From Anthonomus grandis grandis (lineage: Eukaryota; Arthropoda; Insecta; Coleoptera; Curculionidae), in assembly GCF_022605725.1 (NCBI RefSeq), contig NC_065552.1:30453879-30517878 (forward strand): a stretch of 64,000 nucleotides of DNA, in the 5' to 3' direction. Made by a program: the position numbers and the translations under genes. Of this stretch, positions 10,912 to 22,941 are shown piece after piece. Numbering within the stretch: position 1 is the first letter of the stretch; each line of letters opens with the position of its first letter. The notes beneath the pieces are model-generated. The model was not told the origin of the DNA. It was given only the letters and a program-made list of their open reading frames with translations, and did no database searches.

Positions 10912-12802
10912 ATACTTCGTTGACGTCACTTCGAAAGAATTAAATATTTTATAGACATGTTTGGCCTGCAACGTGTCAGAAATCAATAAGAATTTCAATT
11001 TTTCCTAAAATGTTTGATATTTTCTACTATATTAGCTTAAATGATTTGAAAATCCTATATATTTAAATTTACTTACAACTAACAATATTTTATTATTTAT
11101 ATTTTTAGTATGATAATATTCGCTTGATATATATTTTAACAATATTGAATCACAGTTAAAAAAAATGAAACTGAAAAAAAATTAAACGTTTATTGAAAAG
11201 TTGAAAATTGATTAGAAAGTAAGTGTATATTAAAAATGAAACTAACAATTTTTCTTTTTATAATATTATAGAATTATATGGAAATTTTTTTTTACCAAAC
11301 TATATTGGTTTATGTCAAGCTAAGAAATAAAAACTCACAAGGCTGGACTTGATGTAAATAGCGATTTTAAGGTCGGTTAGGTTAAAATATTAGTAAAAAT
11401 CTAATATTCAGGGAAAAAGATTTAAATTATGGTTAATGTAGACAAATTTTTAAATTAAGAATAAAATACAATAACATATTTTTAAAGGAAATCTTGACAC
11501 ATGATTTGAATACCAGGAAGAACTTTGTTTTGCAGCAACTCAAGGCACTTCTAAGCATTTAAAGTACTATTAATAAAAAACTGGCCCTATAATATGTTTA
11601 TCTAAAATACAGCAACATTTAATTTTTGAGGATACTAAGTATAGATTTAAAGGCTTCTTGACTAATATCAAATAATGAAAAGATTGTATTCTTCACGTTG
11701 AAAAAGTACTTGTGACAATAGAATATTTCGAAAAACCATTTTATTTTCATTTGGTTTTTTCATCGTGGTCACAGAAAATTCTATTCTCTTCGGGAAATTT
11801 GAGAGCAAAGGGTGTTTTGGAAAACGCTTAATCTTTAATTCCCCAACCTGTATATTTATATACCTAGTATTTGTTAGCATATCATGTAACTAATGGATTT
11901 TATCGTTCTAATAAATAAATTAGGTAGGTTCGGATTAAATATATAAAGTCTTGTTCTTGCAGAAACTAAATTGTTAAGCTAAAAAGTATCATTACCCTAA
12001 AAATATGTACCTAATATTATTGCCGTTGATTTGTGAATGATCCTTATTATTACCTAGAATTAAATTGAGCTCCTCGTTTCAGCTTAACTATAAATATTTT
12101 ATAAAATGCATACCTAACGCATTTTTTTATAAGATTTTATAGTATTGGTAAAAATTCGCCATTATGGCTAACATTTGAGATAAATAGTAGCCAGCACCAG
12201 CGTTGGTTACGTCCGTCCATTATGCGTCAATTCAATATGAAATATGAATTAATAGAAAATTCTCACATCACATACTTTTATGAGGGCGCCAATAACGTCT
12301 TATTACATTTATAGTGACAATCATGAGCAGTTTTAATTAACCTCCACTTGACTCTACGGGTGATCAAAACTATTACCAAATATGTAAGGCTTAAAGGTCA
12401 AGGGAAATTATTTTCTGCTATTTATCCCATCTAAAACGTTTTAATGTTTGTTTATTTATTTGCTTACGTAAAATTTACGTTTAAACAATTGCTAACTTAT
12501 TAAGCCAAGCATTATAAAATAAGAGTGAAGCTAAAATGTAACCACAATGTACCTCATTAACAGCTAAAATTAACCCAAGCTATTTGGTAATAAGTGGCTA
12601 TCGGGATTTCAATCTTCTTTGCAAAATCGCCAATAAGGAGCAAAAAATATCGATGCCTCTTGATAATGAATTAGTTAACTCTATCATCAGAGTCATAGAT
12701 TTCAAGCTAGTTGCTATCAATTTCAGTTCGCGATTTCATATTGATTCTCATCCAAAAAATTCCATTATATCTGTAATAACAACCTCAATGGAATTATAGA
12801 AG
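10912..12802. other. Non-coding stretch
   Basis: AT-rich DNA with no recognisable gene, repeat boundary or simple repeat beyond short A/T runs. A short minus-strand frame near 11,668-11,880 resembles no family. Confidence 0.5.
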
Positions 12803-12806
12803 TTAA

Positions 12807-12823
12807 CTTTCCGGAGCTCGCGC
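12807..12823 (+). repeat. Left terminal inverted repeat of piggyBac
   Basis: Matches the right terminus at 16 of 17 positions and is preceded by TTAA. A small palindrome GCGGA/TCCGC follows at 12,824-12,840. Confidence 0.9.
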
Positions 12824-12898
12824 GCGGACTTTCACTCCGCAACTATTTTATTTTGTCGTTAATTTGGACAATCGACAACCCGCAGTGCTGTAATATTA

Positions 12899-13500
12899 GC
12901 TTTGTTTTGGTTCCGATTTTGGGATGATTCTAGAACTGCGCAGAACTCGTTGCACTGTTTCAATTCTGCATAGTATGGAACCCGAATGCTTGACGCACTG
13001 ACAGTAAACAACTGATTCTGATTGTTCATTTACTAAACACAAGTTGTTTTGAAATTCTGAATATTGCTTATTGCTGTGGTTTTGGACCTTTATATTTTTT
13101 TAAACATTAGGACTGGAATAAAAATGTCAATAGATCTAAAAAAAAATAAATAGATATTTCTTAGGTTAAGTGAAATCTATCTACAAGAAAAACAATAAAC
13201 ATTAACAAAGCATAAAAAAAACTTACTTACTTCTTCTTCTTCTTCTCAAATTTGGTGAAGTCGAGTAAAATTGTAAGGATATATTTTTTGCGCATATGCG
13301 AACTGCCTGATTCTGAATTGATCCCTACTCTCGAGGAGGGATTTTTGAACGATTCTAGGACAATTCTGAACCGGTCCAAAAAAAACCAAAACACCAAACT
13401 TTCAATTCGGAATCAATTCTAATTTAACCAAAACGCATAAAACAATCTGCGCATGTGCAAAACAATTCTAGGACGATTCTAACAGGAACCAAAACAAAGC
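12899..13500. mobile_element. Nested 602-bp MITE
   Basis: Both ends begin GCTTTGTTTTGGTTCC in inverted orientation, and similarity continues more loosely inward (GATTCTAG..., GCGCAGA...). The five bases TATTA flank the element on both sides (12,894-12,898 and 13,501-13,505), consistent with a 5-bp target duplication. A 3-bp duplication with slightly longer termini is also possible. It encodes no protein. It lies in the 5' untranslated part of the piggyBac element, so it inserted after that element did. Confidence 0.8.
13227..13246. repeat. (CTT)n microsatellite
   Basis: A short run of CTT/TTC units inside the nested MITE. Confidence 0.8.
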
Positions 13501-13667
13501 TATTAAGTATCTTTCTATCCCGGGTTCTCCTACAGTCAGTGCTCATTTGTGCGTTGGTGTGTGCGTTTATTGCCAAATTATAGCCACTGCGGACTGTGAG
13601 TCCACGCGCGAGCGTTCTTTTTAAATATTTTTATGCGTTTTTTTTTTGTTAAACTTGTTGTGCAATG

Positions 13668-13730
13668 GTGAGTGTTAGCTTTTATTATTAAAATTTAAGA
13701 TAGATTATTATTATTTGTACACTTTTATAG
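13668..13730 (+). promoter_or_regulatory. Possible 63-nt 5' intron of piggyBac gene
   Basis: GTGAGT at 13,668 and TTTTATAG ending at 13,730 would remove 63 nt directly before the ATG of the transposase at 13,731. The donor follows an ATG at 13,665-13,667, so splicing would join ATG to ATG and keep the frame. Inferred from splice-site appearance only. Confidence 0.35.
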
Positions 13731-15450
13731 ATGGCGTGCTTTTGGAGGCGAGAGGAGGCTCGTTTGCAAAAGCTCATGCAAGAATGTTTAGAAGAAGATG
13801 ATGAGGAGCCAAAGAGTGATTTTGAGGACCAAGAAGATGATGGAGAAGAAGACAATTTAGAAAGGCAAGATTTGGATAGTGATACCGAACAAGAAACTTC
13901 GGAGACGGAAGCCACTGATGAAGTCGCTAGGGGAAATTACCCTGTGTTTATTGGCAAAGATGGAACTGAGTGGGCCAAACAGATGAAGAAAAGAAATGTG
14001 AAAACCAGGGCGGAGAACTTGATAAAGCTCTTCCAGGGGTAAAAAGACCTGCGAGAGACCTAAAAAGAGAAATTGACATTTGGAAGCTTTTTTTTACAGA
14101 CGAAGTACTGAATTCAATAGTCAAAAATACCAACAGACATATTGCCATGAGTAGAGGCAATTACCAACGTGAAAGAGATGCAAAAGACACGGACATATTA
14201 GAAATACAAGCACTGATTGAATTGCTTTATTTATCTGGGGTATTGAAATCTAATCGACTTAATATTGAGGAAATATGGACACAGAATGGTACTGGCGTCG
14301 AGCTTTTTCGACTAACGATGTCCCAGTGTCGATTTCGATTTCTGCTAGATCATTTTCGTTTTGATGATTTGGCAAGTAAAGATGAACGAAAACAGACTGA
14401 CAAGCTAGCCGCCATCCGGATAGTGTTTGATACAGTTGTTGGTAACTTTGATTCAGCCTATACACCTTTTGAATGGCTGACAATAGACGAGAAGCTAGAA
14501 GCATTTCGGGGGCGTTGTAACTTTAGGCAGTATATACCTAGCAAACTTAATAAATATGGGCTAGAAATATTTGCTATGGTAGACGCCAAGACTTTCTACA
14601 CCTGCAACATGGAGGTTTACGTAGGAAAGCAGCCTGAGGGTCCATTCCAAGCGAGTAATTCTCCCACTGCAGTGGTGCAGAGATTGTGCCAATCAATAAA
14701 AGGAACCTGTCGTAATATTACAGTTGACAACTGGTTTACCAGTATGGAGCTACTCAATTCCCTTCAGTCCGATTTCAAGCTAACTTGATTAGGTACAGTT
14801 AGAAAAAACAAAAGGGAATTGCCACCTGAATTTTCGAATCTTTTGGGTCGTCCACTTTTATCGTCCATGTTCGCCTTTCGTCATAACTGTACTTTAGTAT
14901 CATATACACCAAAAATGAAAAAAAACGTGCTGCTTTTATCAAGTATGCATTTTGACGATAAAATAGATGCTTCTACTGGAAAACCAGATATGATATTGAA
15001 CTACAACTCATCTAAAGGAGGTGTTGACTGTATGGACAAGCTATGTGCGTCTTATAACTGTGCACGTAATACAAGAAGATGGCCCATGGTTGTGTTCTAT
15101 TCGTTACTCAATGTATCGGGAATAAACTCTTTTGTTGTTCATTCAATGAATAATAATGAAAGTATACGACGAAGAAAGTTTTTGCGATCTTTGTCATTTC
15201 AATTAGTGCAATAGGGCTATATTCGCCGTCGAATGAGGCAAACTATTTCTTAGGCTACGCAGTTGAGAATAAAAGAACTTTTCGGACTGGAAACACCTAC
15301 ACCTGAGCCCCTACCAGCAGGACAACGTGGACGTTGCTCATACTGCGATAGAAAAAAAATAGACCTTCTCGTTTTTTTTGTATTGAATGCCACAAATGTG
15401 TTTGTTTAGAGCATTCACTTGTTATTTGTCATGAATGCCGCTCAGAATGA
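13731..15450 (+). pseudogene. piggyBac transposase
   Basis: A TTAA-specific DDD transposase. The acidic N-terminus (LEEDDEEPKSDFEDQEDD) is followed by GTEWAKQMKKRNVKTRAEN. A single-base frameshift near 14,030 then leads into LPGVKRPARDLKREIDIWK and the catalytic region. Recognisable catalytic blocks are LTIDEKLEAFRG (first Asp), ITVDNWFTSMEL (second Asp) and KGGVDCMDKL (third Asp). An in-frame TGA at 14,786-14,788 interrupts the core between the second and third blocks. A TAG follows at about 15,212. A cysteine-rich C-terminus typical of the family (CIECHKCVCLEHS and ICHECRSE) can be read to 15,450 with further frameshifts near 15,350. All key residues remain but at least four lesions make the copy inactive. 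Confidence 0.92.
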
Positions 15451-15679
15451 AACACATTTTTATTTTTAATTTCTAGAAAGTTTTTATGTGTTGTTAAATG
15501 TTTATTTTAATTTTTTTGTAGTAATAAGTTTTGTTAAAATGCCAAAATCAATGTATTCGATGAATAAAATCTTAAAATAAATAAAAATTAACCTTAATTG
15601 CCAATAATTTTTAGAAATATGCACATTTGAAGGCTGCGGACTCTGAGTCCGCATGCGAGCGTCCTTTCCAAAATACTTA

Positions 15680-15696
15680 GCGCGAGCTCCGGAAGG
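15680..15696 (-). repeat. Right terminal inverted repeat of piggyBac
   Basis: Partner of 12,807-12,823, followed by TTAA. The perfect subterminal hairpin TGCGGACT-ctg-AGTCCGCA lies just inside at 15,635-15,653, and a near copy lies at 13,588-13,606. Confidence 0.9.
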
Positions 15697-15700
15697 TTAA

Positions 15701-18700
15701 GTGACCAAGCCACCTAAACCATTAAGGATCTAAAAAATAGTATAATATTTTAAAGTATAAATTTAAAAAAAAATCGTTAAATAACCAATAAATCCGAGCA
15801 TTTTTTGGACTTCTCTAACATTTCCCTATCTGTAAATGACAACGCTATTTATTTGCACCTCAAAAATAAAACTTCATATAAAATTTGCATTTCTACTTTC
15901 CCACGGAAATGTATTTTTGTGAATTTCTATTAGTTCTTATAATAGTCTACTATAGTTAGCCTATAAACCGATAGGCTGCGAATATTTTGATTTGGTGATT
16001 GCCTTCACTATATACATATTCCACTATTACCGATTTGTATGTTTATCATAATTTGCGATTTCTATGGGGTTCCTTGATCCTAATGCCACTACGTTTCTTT
16101 ATGGTTCTTATATATATATAAAGCAATTATCGGTCAAAGATAGCAAGAATCTTTGCTTGCTTATGCTTATGAAAATGCTCATTTTAAGGTAAAAAATTAA
16201 ATCTTGTATAAAATACTAAAATATTTTTTCTTTTCAGGTATGTTGATCTTTGCCATCATATATCACTTGTCACATTTTATTACTACAACTACTGTAAGTA
16301 CTTTTTTTTATACATTTATTAAAATTTACAAATTACTTGCAAATTGAAAATAGAACAAAATTAATTATTTAATACGCTTAACATAAATTAAACTCCAAGC
16401 CTAAATTAACATTTTAAAAATAATTCTAAAGCGGAATCATAAAGATACTAGTGATTTCAATACTTATAAATAGAACATGTTCTAACCAACAACACTTTTC
16501 AACAATGCTAGTAAAATTTTCAATCGTCACCCTAAAATTTCAAAATTCCCGGGCACGTTTTCGTTCTATAAACATTTCAAGACGCTTTAACATAACTCTC
16601 TTGTCATCCTTATAATGAATAATCTTTAATTATCTCTTTGTTTTCCTTGCGAGAGACGTTTGTCAGCAGCTCGCGCCTGCTGTATATTATTTTAATTGAA
16701 TTTTATTTGATTTTGTAGAGGGTTGTAACATGAACGAGCAAATTTATGTAGGTATAACTTCTCCCCTTAGTTTAGTCATACAAAAGGTAATTCGAGGAAA
16801 ATATTTGCCACACAGTCACACAATTTCCGTGCGAGCACGTCGGTAATGGGGTGAGTCATTCTATTTTTTGTTAATAAAACGCTGGACGCCTTTAGGGCGA
16901 GATTACTTGCCTTGATAAGGTGACATTTAGTGATAAAGACAGTTCTTTATTGAGTAAAGAAATCGTTTGCTATATACAAACAATTTTTTTGTCAAGGGAA
17001 TATACGGTACCCCATAAATATATACATTAAATTTACATTTTACTTTATAAGCTTTGGGCAATGAATGATAAATCTTTCAGAGAAAAATGTGGGGTCATCA
17101 ATCATCTCGCTCTTCTATATGAATTATTTTCCTAAATTTATTGTGCGACCTTTCACTTCATTGGGTATTATGACCCTTGCCTCTCCGGGCCTTTCTATAA
17201 CTGTGAATACTAATTGAATTTTTTGAACCTTATGCGACCAAACTTTATGTTTGAACACATTATTCAATTTTAAGTACTGCGTGAGTGTTCCTGAAATGGT
17301 TGTGAAATAAAACTTAAATAACCATCAATTTACAAAGTTAAACGGTAATTTTATAAAGTTCGCCTAAGGTATTAGGCAAGTATTATACTATTGGGGAAAG
17401 ATAATTTTTAGACGAGGCATTTTTAGCAACAAGGACGCTGAAAATGTACCACACAAAAAAGTAAAAAATAGTTGGTTATGAGGAGTGTTAAGTGTAAATA
17501 GCACAGAACACAGATATAGAGAAATGCGTGTTGCCTAATGAACAGACAGAAATTCTGTTGACAGCTTTATTGACGTTGTTGACAAAGATGGGGGCAACCA
17601 TCTTGGGTGGCGTGTGGCGGGAAATTTAAGCCTGATCTATTACGCGATTTTTAAATCTGAAGTAATTTGCAGAATTACAGAACTTGATGCGTTAACTGAC
17701 GAGTGACGAGGCTCTGCTAATTTTTACATTAAAAGCTCATTCACAATTCTAAGATTTTTTTATTAAAATTGAGCTCATTTATACCTGTTCGCTGTAATTA
17801 TTACTCTATGAACATTAAGTAAATCTTTGTTATTCTTGTAAAAAAAGAAACTATATCAAGAGCCATTTTAATTAACTCAAAAAAAAAAACAAATATATAA
17901 CAAGACAATTTATAGGCAAAACTCTCATAGTATAGCTACATTAACCAGTTCCAATTAGCCGTAAAACAACAGACCAGACAACAGCTATTAATTCTAATTA
18001 CCCAAAGAGTGTTTTTAGAAAGGAAACTGTAGGGAAAAACAGGAACAGCAAAACGTATTTCACGATTAACTGGATGGTTTTATTAACTCTACCGGATACA
18101 TTCGCTAGGGGCCTTGTAATTCTAGGTAGAACCGTTTTCTGGTTTGAATTAACTAACAAGAATAATAAACGAGAATTAAAAATATAAAAAGAACTTTAAA
18201 AAAACCGGTGACTTTATCAATATTCATCTTTTCATACAAGATAAATCCACCCGGATTGCCACAAGAGTTCCCTCGGGAAACCAATAATCTATCACGAGGA
18301 AAAATCCATTTCTCCTCTTTGAAATTTGCTCTTTCGATGCGAGCCTCCGGCCCCAGAGCGGCCACAGGGGACGATTCACTTTTAATCTGATTGATTGGTT
18401 CACTTTGTTTTCCTGTCGTTCCTGATTATCCCGGACTCTCCCGCCCGCTCCCGGATCAGCCGCTTTGTTTTATTTTCATTACGGATCGCCGATCCCTCGC
18501 GTTGATATAATACTGGAAAAACAACAAAGAGAGAAATATGGAATAAAATATGTGAAATGGTTTTCTACCTGTTTATCTGACAGATATATAAATATACTTA
18601 AAATTTTGTGGATCTTTTATGACGTGGATTTATAGGTCTTTTGTTTTGGCAGATCACCAGAATAATAAAATATATTTCCATGTTATTATCCGAATATTTA

Positions 18701-18754
18701 TTGCAAAATTTGATATGAATTCACAAGTGCCTATTTTTGGTTTCTAATTATTTA
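15701..18754. other. Non-coding stretch
   Basis: No supported gene. AT-rich DNA with a short (TA)n at about 16,111. The part around 16,590-16,870 is more balanced in composition and non-repetitive. Confidence 0.45.
18240..18510. other. GC-richer non-coding island
   Basis: This block stands out by higher GC content and absence of simple repeats. Short frames run on both strands, but none resembles a protein family and none has plausible splice context. It could be a host regulatory element or untranslated exon; there is no direct evidence for either. Confidence 0.3.
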
Positions 18755-19440
18755 TCAGAACGAAACTAAAATATTAAAAAAATGTATATTATTAAAGACG
18801 TGCATAGATAGATCTTGAATTTGTAAGGCAAGCGGAATGTTCCTACGTAAACTGTATGTGTTACCTAGATTTCGTAACCTAGTGCGCGTAAGTGCTACGC
18901 ACTCTCCGAAATGCAATTTCATGGTCTGCAATTTCATCCTTTTTCAAATACCATCGGCATTCCGGGATGTCTGTTGTTGTCAGGTGCTTTCGTTCATTTT
19001 AGGTGGGTCCACATGTCCAGCAGATTCTTCATTAATGCAACAGCTACACATTTGGCTATACCAATTATTGGTTTGGGTCGTTTTGTAGGTCCCAGTCTAG
19101 CAAGGGAGTCCGCTTCCTCGTTTCCAGCATAACCTGAGTGACAGGCACCCAGACAAGCTGAACCCTGCAGCCCACTTTCACCAGTTCCTCCAGGACCTTT
19201 ATGCACTCCAGTACAAGCTTGGTGCTCACTTTTTTGGCCGTAATAGCCTTAATAATAGCCCTGCTGTCCGAGTAGATTGATACGGCTGTATTGATAGAAC
19301 TTTCCTTTATATAAAACTTCACCCATATCAGAAGAGTGCCACTTATTCCGATCTCAGTCAGCCAAGTTAGCAAGTTATTATAGCCTATTTTATCAAATGC
19401 TTTGCTAATATCAGTGTATATGCCATTAGCCTAGGCATCC
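18755..19440 (-). pseudogene. RNase H-containing LINE fragment
   Basis: Minus-strand relic of a non-LTR element of the I/R1-like type that carries an RNase H domain. From the 5' side it reads DISKAFDKIGYNNLL, the first palm motif of reverse transcriptase. It then passes directly into RNase H (SIYSDSRAIIKAI, then VWVP, then after a frameshift ACHSGYAGNEEADSLARLG). The rest of the RT domain, including the FADD box, is missing, so an internal deletion fused the two domains. The 3' part holds ALTRTRLRNLGNTY, matching the tail of related fragments at 48.05 kb and near the right edge. Confidence 0.75.
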
Positions 19441-20394
19441 ATATGGAGATGTCATCTCATGGAGATTGAAGTCAGTGTTAAAAATATTGCGGACAATAGA
19501 CCTTCCCTGGTAAGAGTTATGATATTTGAAAGGTACGATATTTTTAAATGAGTTAAAAACTATTGATAAGCCGTTATTTAAAGCAAAATTGTTAAAATAA
19601 AAATAAAAAATAACTCTAAAACTGAGTAAGTGAATATACCAGACTTATGCGTTTTTCAATAATTTTAACATTCTCACAATCACTATAGAAATAATCAATA
19701 GATTTAGTGATCTTAATGCATAAAATTAAGAAAAGATAAAATTAAGTAGTTATTTTGTTTAACTTATATTACTTTCAACCATTGATTTGAACATACAGTC
19801 GGACATTTTCACAATTCAATTTCCTTGTAATAGGAAAGGCATTAAGAAGCTCTAGTTGATAGAGACCTTATCTTGTAACCATTACTGGCTTGTTATTTCC
19901 CCAAATACAGGAAGACATGATTGCGTAATTGTGTCAATAGAGAGTAATAGTAGACTGTATTAATTTACAATTTTATTTCTATCGAAGGACCAGCAAGGAG
20001 AGCTTTTATGACTGAGGCAATAATTACATAATAAATGAAACCAACTTTTAAGATACAAAATAAGTTTATTTATTAGCTCCAAAGATAAAAAAATGGATTT
20101 TATAGTATTTGTTTAAACTATATTATAATTATTACAGCAGGTGTAAACTATGGTCTGTCTTTGTTATCTCTAAATAACGTTAATTTCACCTTTTTCATGC
20201 TTTTTATCAGGTAGCAATTCTTACTAATTAGTAACAATGCTGCTTAAACTCTAATCACAATGGGTACTTAATCCGCATCCATAAAAAAACTTACAACGTT
20301 TAAAAGATACGTTACCAGTTTACTAATGGTGTAAAGATAGAGCTCCGTTTTTGGGTTTTTAGGAATTAGGCACCAAAACTTAAAAGAAAAAAAG
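19441..20394. other. Non-coding stretch
   Basis: AT-rich, no gene or repeat recognised. Confidence 0.5.
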
Positions 20395-20895
20395 AGAAAG
20401 ACAGACCCGGTTTAGGTATTAGGGGTAATAGGGTAAACTTTGTCCACAACTTGTCACTGTGAGTATGACTATGACTCACTAATCGACTCATATACTTTCT
20501 CCGACAATCACAACTCGACTATGAATTGCAACTCTTGAACCTGTAACTGTTCACCAAGAGTCTGGAGAGAGGCCCATATTGGGGTGCAAGAAGTAATAGG
20601 AAATAGGGATAACTCTCACTTGAGTGAGCAAGTTCTCATTTCGGGCATGATTATGACTCACAACTCGACTCACACACTACATCTTGGTGGCAGTTATAAA
20701 CAGACTTGAATATCAACTAAGATTAATTATGTACTGCAACTTTAGAACCGGTAATTGGTCACCAGGAGTCTGGAGAGAGACCCATATTGGGGTTTAAGAC
20801 GTAATAGGGAATTGGAATAATTCATATGCAATTTCTCACTTCGACCATGCCTATGAGTTGCTACTCGATTTATATACTACATCTCGGAGATAATG
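20395..20895. repeat. Degenerate tandem repeat, about 200-bp unit
   Basis: Two to three diverged copies in tandem. The clearest landmark, GAGTCTGGAGAGAGRCCCAT followed by ATTGGGGT and a GTAATAGG-like block, occurs at about 20,558 and 20,767. A partial copy near 20,400 keeps the ACCCGGT...GTAATAGGG part, and a further partial copy ends near 20,890. Each unit also repeats ATGACTCACAACTCGACT-like text. No coding potential. Confidence 0.7.
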
Positions 20896-20999
20896 ACTAT
20901 ATTCACACAGTCCTCTCTGTAACTAAGTTCATAGAACATTCTCACTGTCTTCAGCTGTAGTCTGAAAAATTCTCTGTGGGTACCTCTATTCAAAGTTTC

Positions 21000-21063
21000 A
21001 TTCTACTGAGGGCAGCAAAATATACTATATAATATATATAAATGATGCTGCCCTCAGTAGAAT
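21000..21063. repeat. Perfect 18-bp inverted repeat (hairpin)
   Basis: ATTCTACTGAGGGCAGCA at 21,000-21,017 is exactly inverted at 21,046-21,063, with a 28-nt AT-only spacer. RNA from either strand could fold into a hairpin. It could be a tiny palindromic MITE or a small-RNA precursor; neither is proven. Confidence 0.85.
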
Positions 21064-22776
21064 AGAATATATTAGAATAATCGAGTTTAAAATGTATAAA
21101 AGCTTCGACTGGTAAACTCAGGTCTTAAGTGTGCATCAATGTACTAACTTCATCAATGTATATAATCAATATAAATCTAAAACGCAGATTAAAAAGAGAA
21201 ACATAGCGTCTTTCCTACTCCTGTCTACGGCCAAAATGTGCGGCATAGTACGTGTTCTGTTTGCTATGGACACTCAAGAGGAGAACCATTGGCGTTCCCT
21301 TTTTAACTTAAGACTTTGCCTATGAATTTCTATTGCATATTAATGCATGGTTATATTGCCATTCAAGAAATAAATTGGTTAGTCATATATTTTACAAATT
21401 TTCTGTAATACCATATCTCTATCAATATGTGATGACTTTTCCCAAAACGTCAGTTTATATCTAGGTCTACTGAACATACCCATGATAAGCTGTACATCGC
21501 ATGCACATTAATAGATATAAGTGACTCGAAGAGCAGAGATGTTAGACATTAATGTTAGCTCCCCAATTCAATTGAAATAGCGTATCAGATGAGACCACCA
21601 TCAGCCCTTTCCAATTGGAGCTTATTGTATTGGTTAACCTATTTCCGATATAAACTATTTGGGTTTTTGAGATATTTATTTAGTTGTTTTCCGTAAAGTA
21701 TTCATCTTGCGCCCTTTGAGCCAGTAGTGAATAGACCAAAATGTTGTTTATATCTAATGCATAAGCTATCAAATTCTACGCACAACCTATGAGAATGGTA
21801 AAATCACTTAACTTGGCAGCTGGAAGGAACGATATGTTCTGAAAAACTCAAAAGATGGTATGGTGACCTAGACACCTTTCAGATAGTCTATTGATTAAAT
21901 TAAAAAAAAACATATCAGTCTCATTGGTTTTTCTACAGCTCTACCTGATCACATTTTTATATTTTGTGTCTGATTTTTACTTTTTTTTTCTTATAGATGT
22001 AATGAGCCTTTGTTACAGTTTTTAAGTCCCTTTTTATCTTCATTATCTTTCTAATGGTGAACTCCCACATCTTTTGTACGCAAAAGATACGAGAAAATGC
22101 GAGTAAGAATATGATAGCAGAACCCATAAAAAATATTATAGATTTATAAACACTTTGATAGAAAACTTTCACAAATGTTTTTAAGGTAAATTTTCTGGAA
22201 AATGCATTATTTACCAACACTGACAAGATTCTCTTTAGGATTTTCACACTCATCTGAACTCTGTTCACCCCAGTATCTACGCAAAAAATATTAAACTGAA
22301 TTAAATCAGATTTTAAATTTATGAATAAAATTCTACTATTGGTTGGTCCTTTATTAGTAGCATCACCAGCTGGTGAATAATAGGACGTACTCTAAACTAA
22401 TAAGTTCTTGATTGTAATTTAAATGAAAACCAGTGATATGAACTGCAACTATATTTCAATAACACTAATATTTAATTACAGAAGAAAAAGACATGATGTC
22501 TTCTATCGAGCGAAAAACAAGAGTTGATCATAAGAGACGATGTTAATATATTAAAATCTGAGCTTTTTAGGAACTTAAATGGATGAGAAATAAACAATTA
22601 GTTATCCTGGTTTTTACCGAAAAACAAACATTTTTTTTTCTCGAAAACCGCTTTTCCATATACGGATAAAGTACCATCGATCGTCAACCACCCTATATGT
22701 GGCTCTCGACATAGCTTGGTTTCTGGAGGAAACGCAGTTCGAAGTAGTAAGTGGCTGGATTTTGGCTGATTCTGGT
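21064..22776. other. Non-coding stretch
   Basis: No supported gene. A 103-residue minus-strand frame at 21,957-22,268 is hydrophobic and lysine-rich and matches nothing I recognise. A 14-bp perfect palindrome TCACCAGCTGGTGA sits at 22,363-22,376. Confidence 0.45.
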
Positions 22777-22941
22777 TCTAATAATAATAATAAAAATAAT
22801 TACATACATTAATTACAACACTGTTTTTACCTAAAAAATTCTAATAGTTCCTAGTTCTTATACTTATAGTAGACGTTTGTACCTACCCAAAACACAAGTA
22901 CACTATACCGTATGAAAAAAAAAAACAAAAAACAACAAGAC

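Larger units (their letters stand above)
12807..15696 (+). mobile_element. Complete piggyBac-family transposon
   Basis: A 2,890-bp element with TTAA duplicated at 12,803-12,806 and 15,697-15,700. The terminal repeats are CTTTCCGGAGCTCGCGC (left) and CCTTCCGGAGCTCGCGC (reverse complement of right). Just inside each end is a palindrome built on GCGGACT/AGTCCGC. The element encodes a degraded piggyBac transposase on the plus strand and contains a nested 602-bp MITE; without that MITE and its 5-bp duplication it would be about 2.28 kb, a usual size for the family. Confidence 0.93.

Noticed and set aside
13688..13915. Serine-rich minus-strand frame
   Set aside because: It is the antisense of the acidic N-terminus of the piggyBac transposase.
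21957..22268. 103-residue hydrophobic minus-strand frame
   Set aside because: Looks like a membrane protein only because AT-rich DNA yields F, I, K and L; no family resemblance.
22330..22380. Second hammerhead-like match (CTGGTGATGC)
   Set aside because: The GAAA part is missing; only a 14-bp palindrome is solid.
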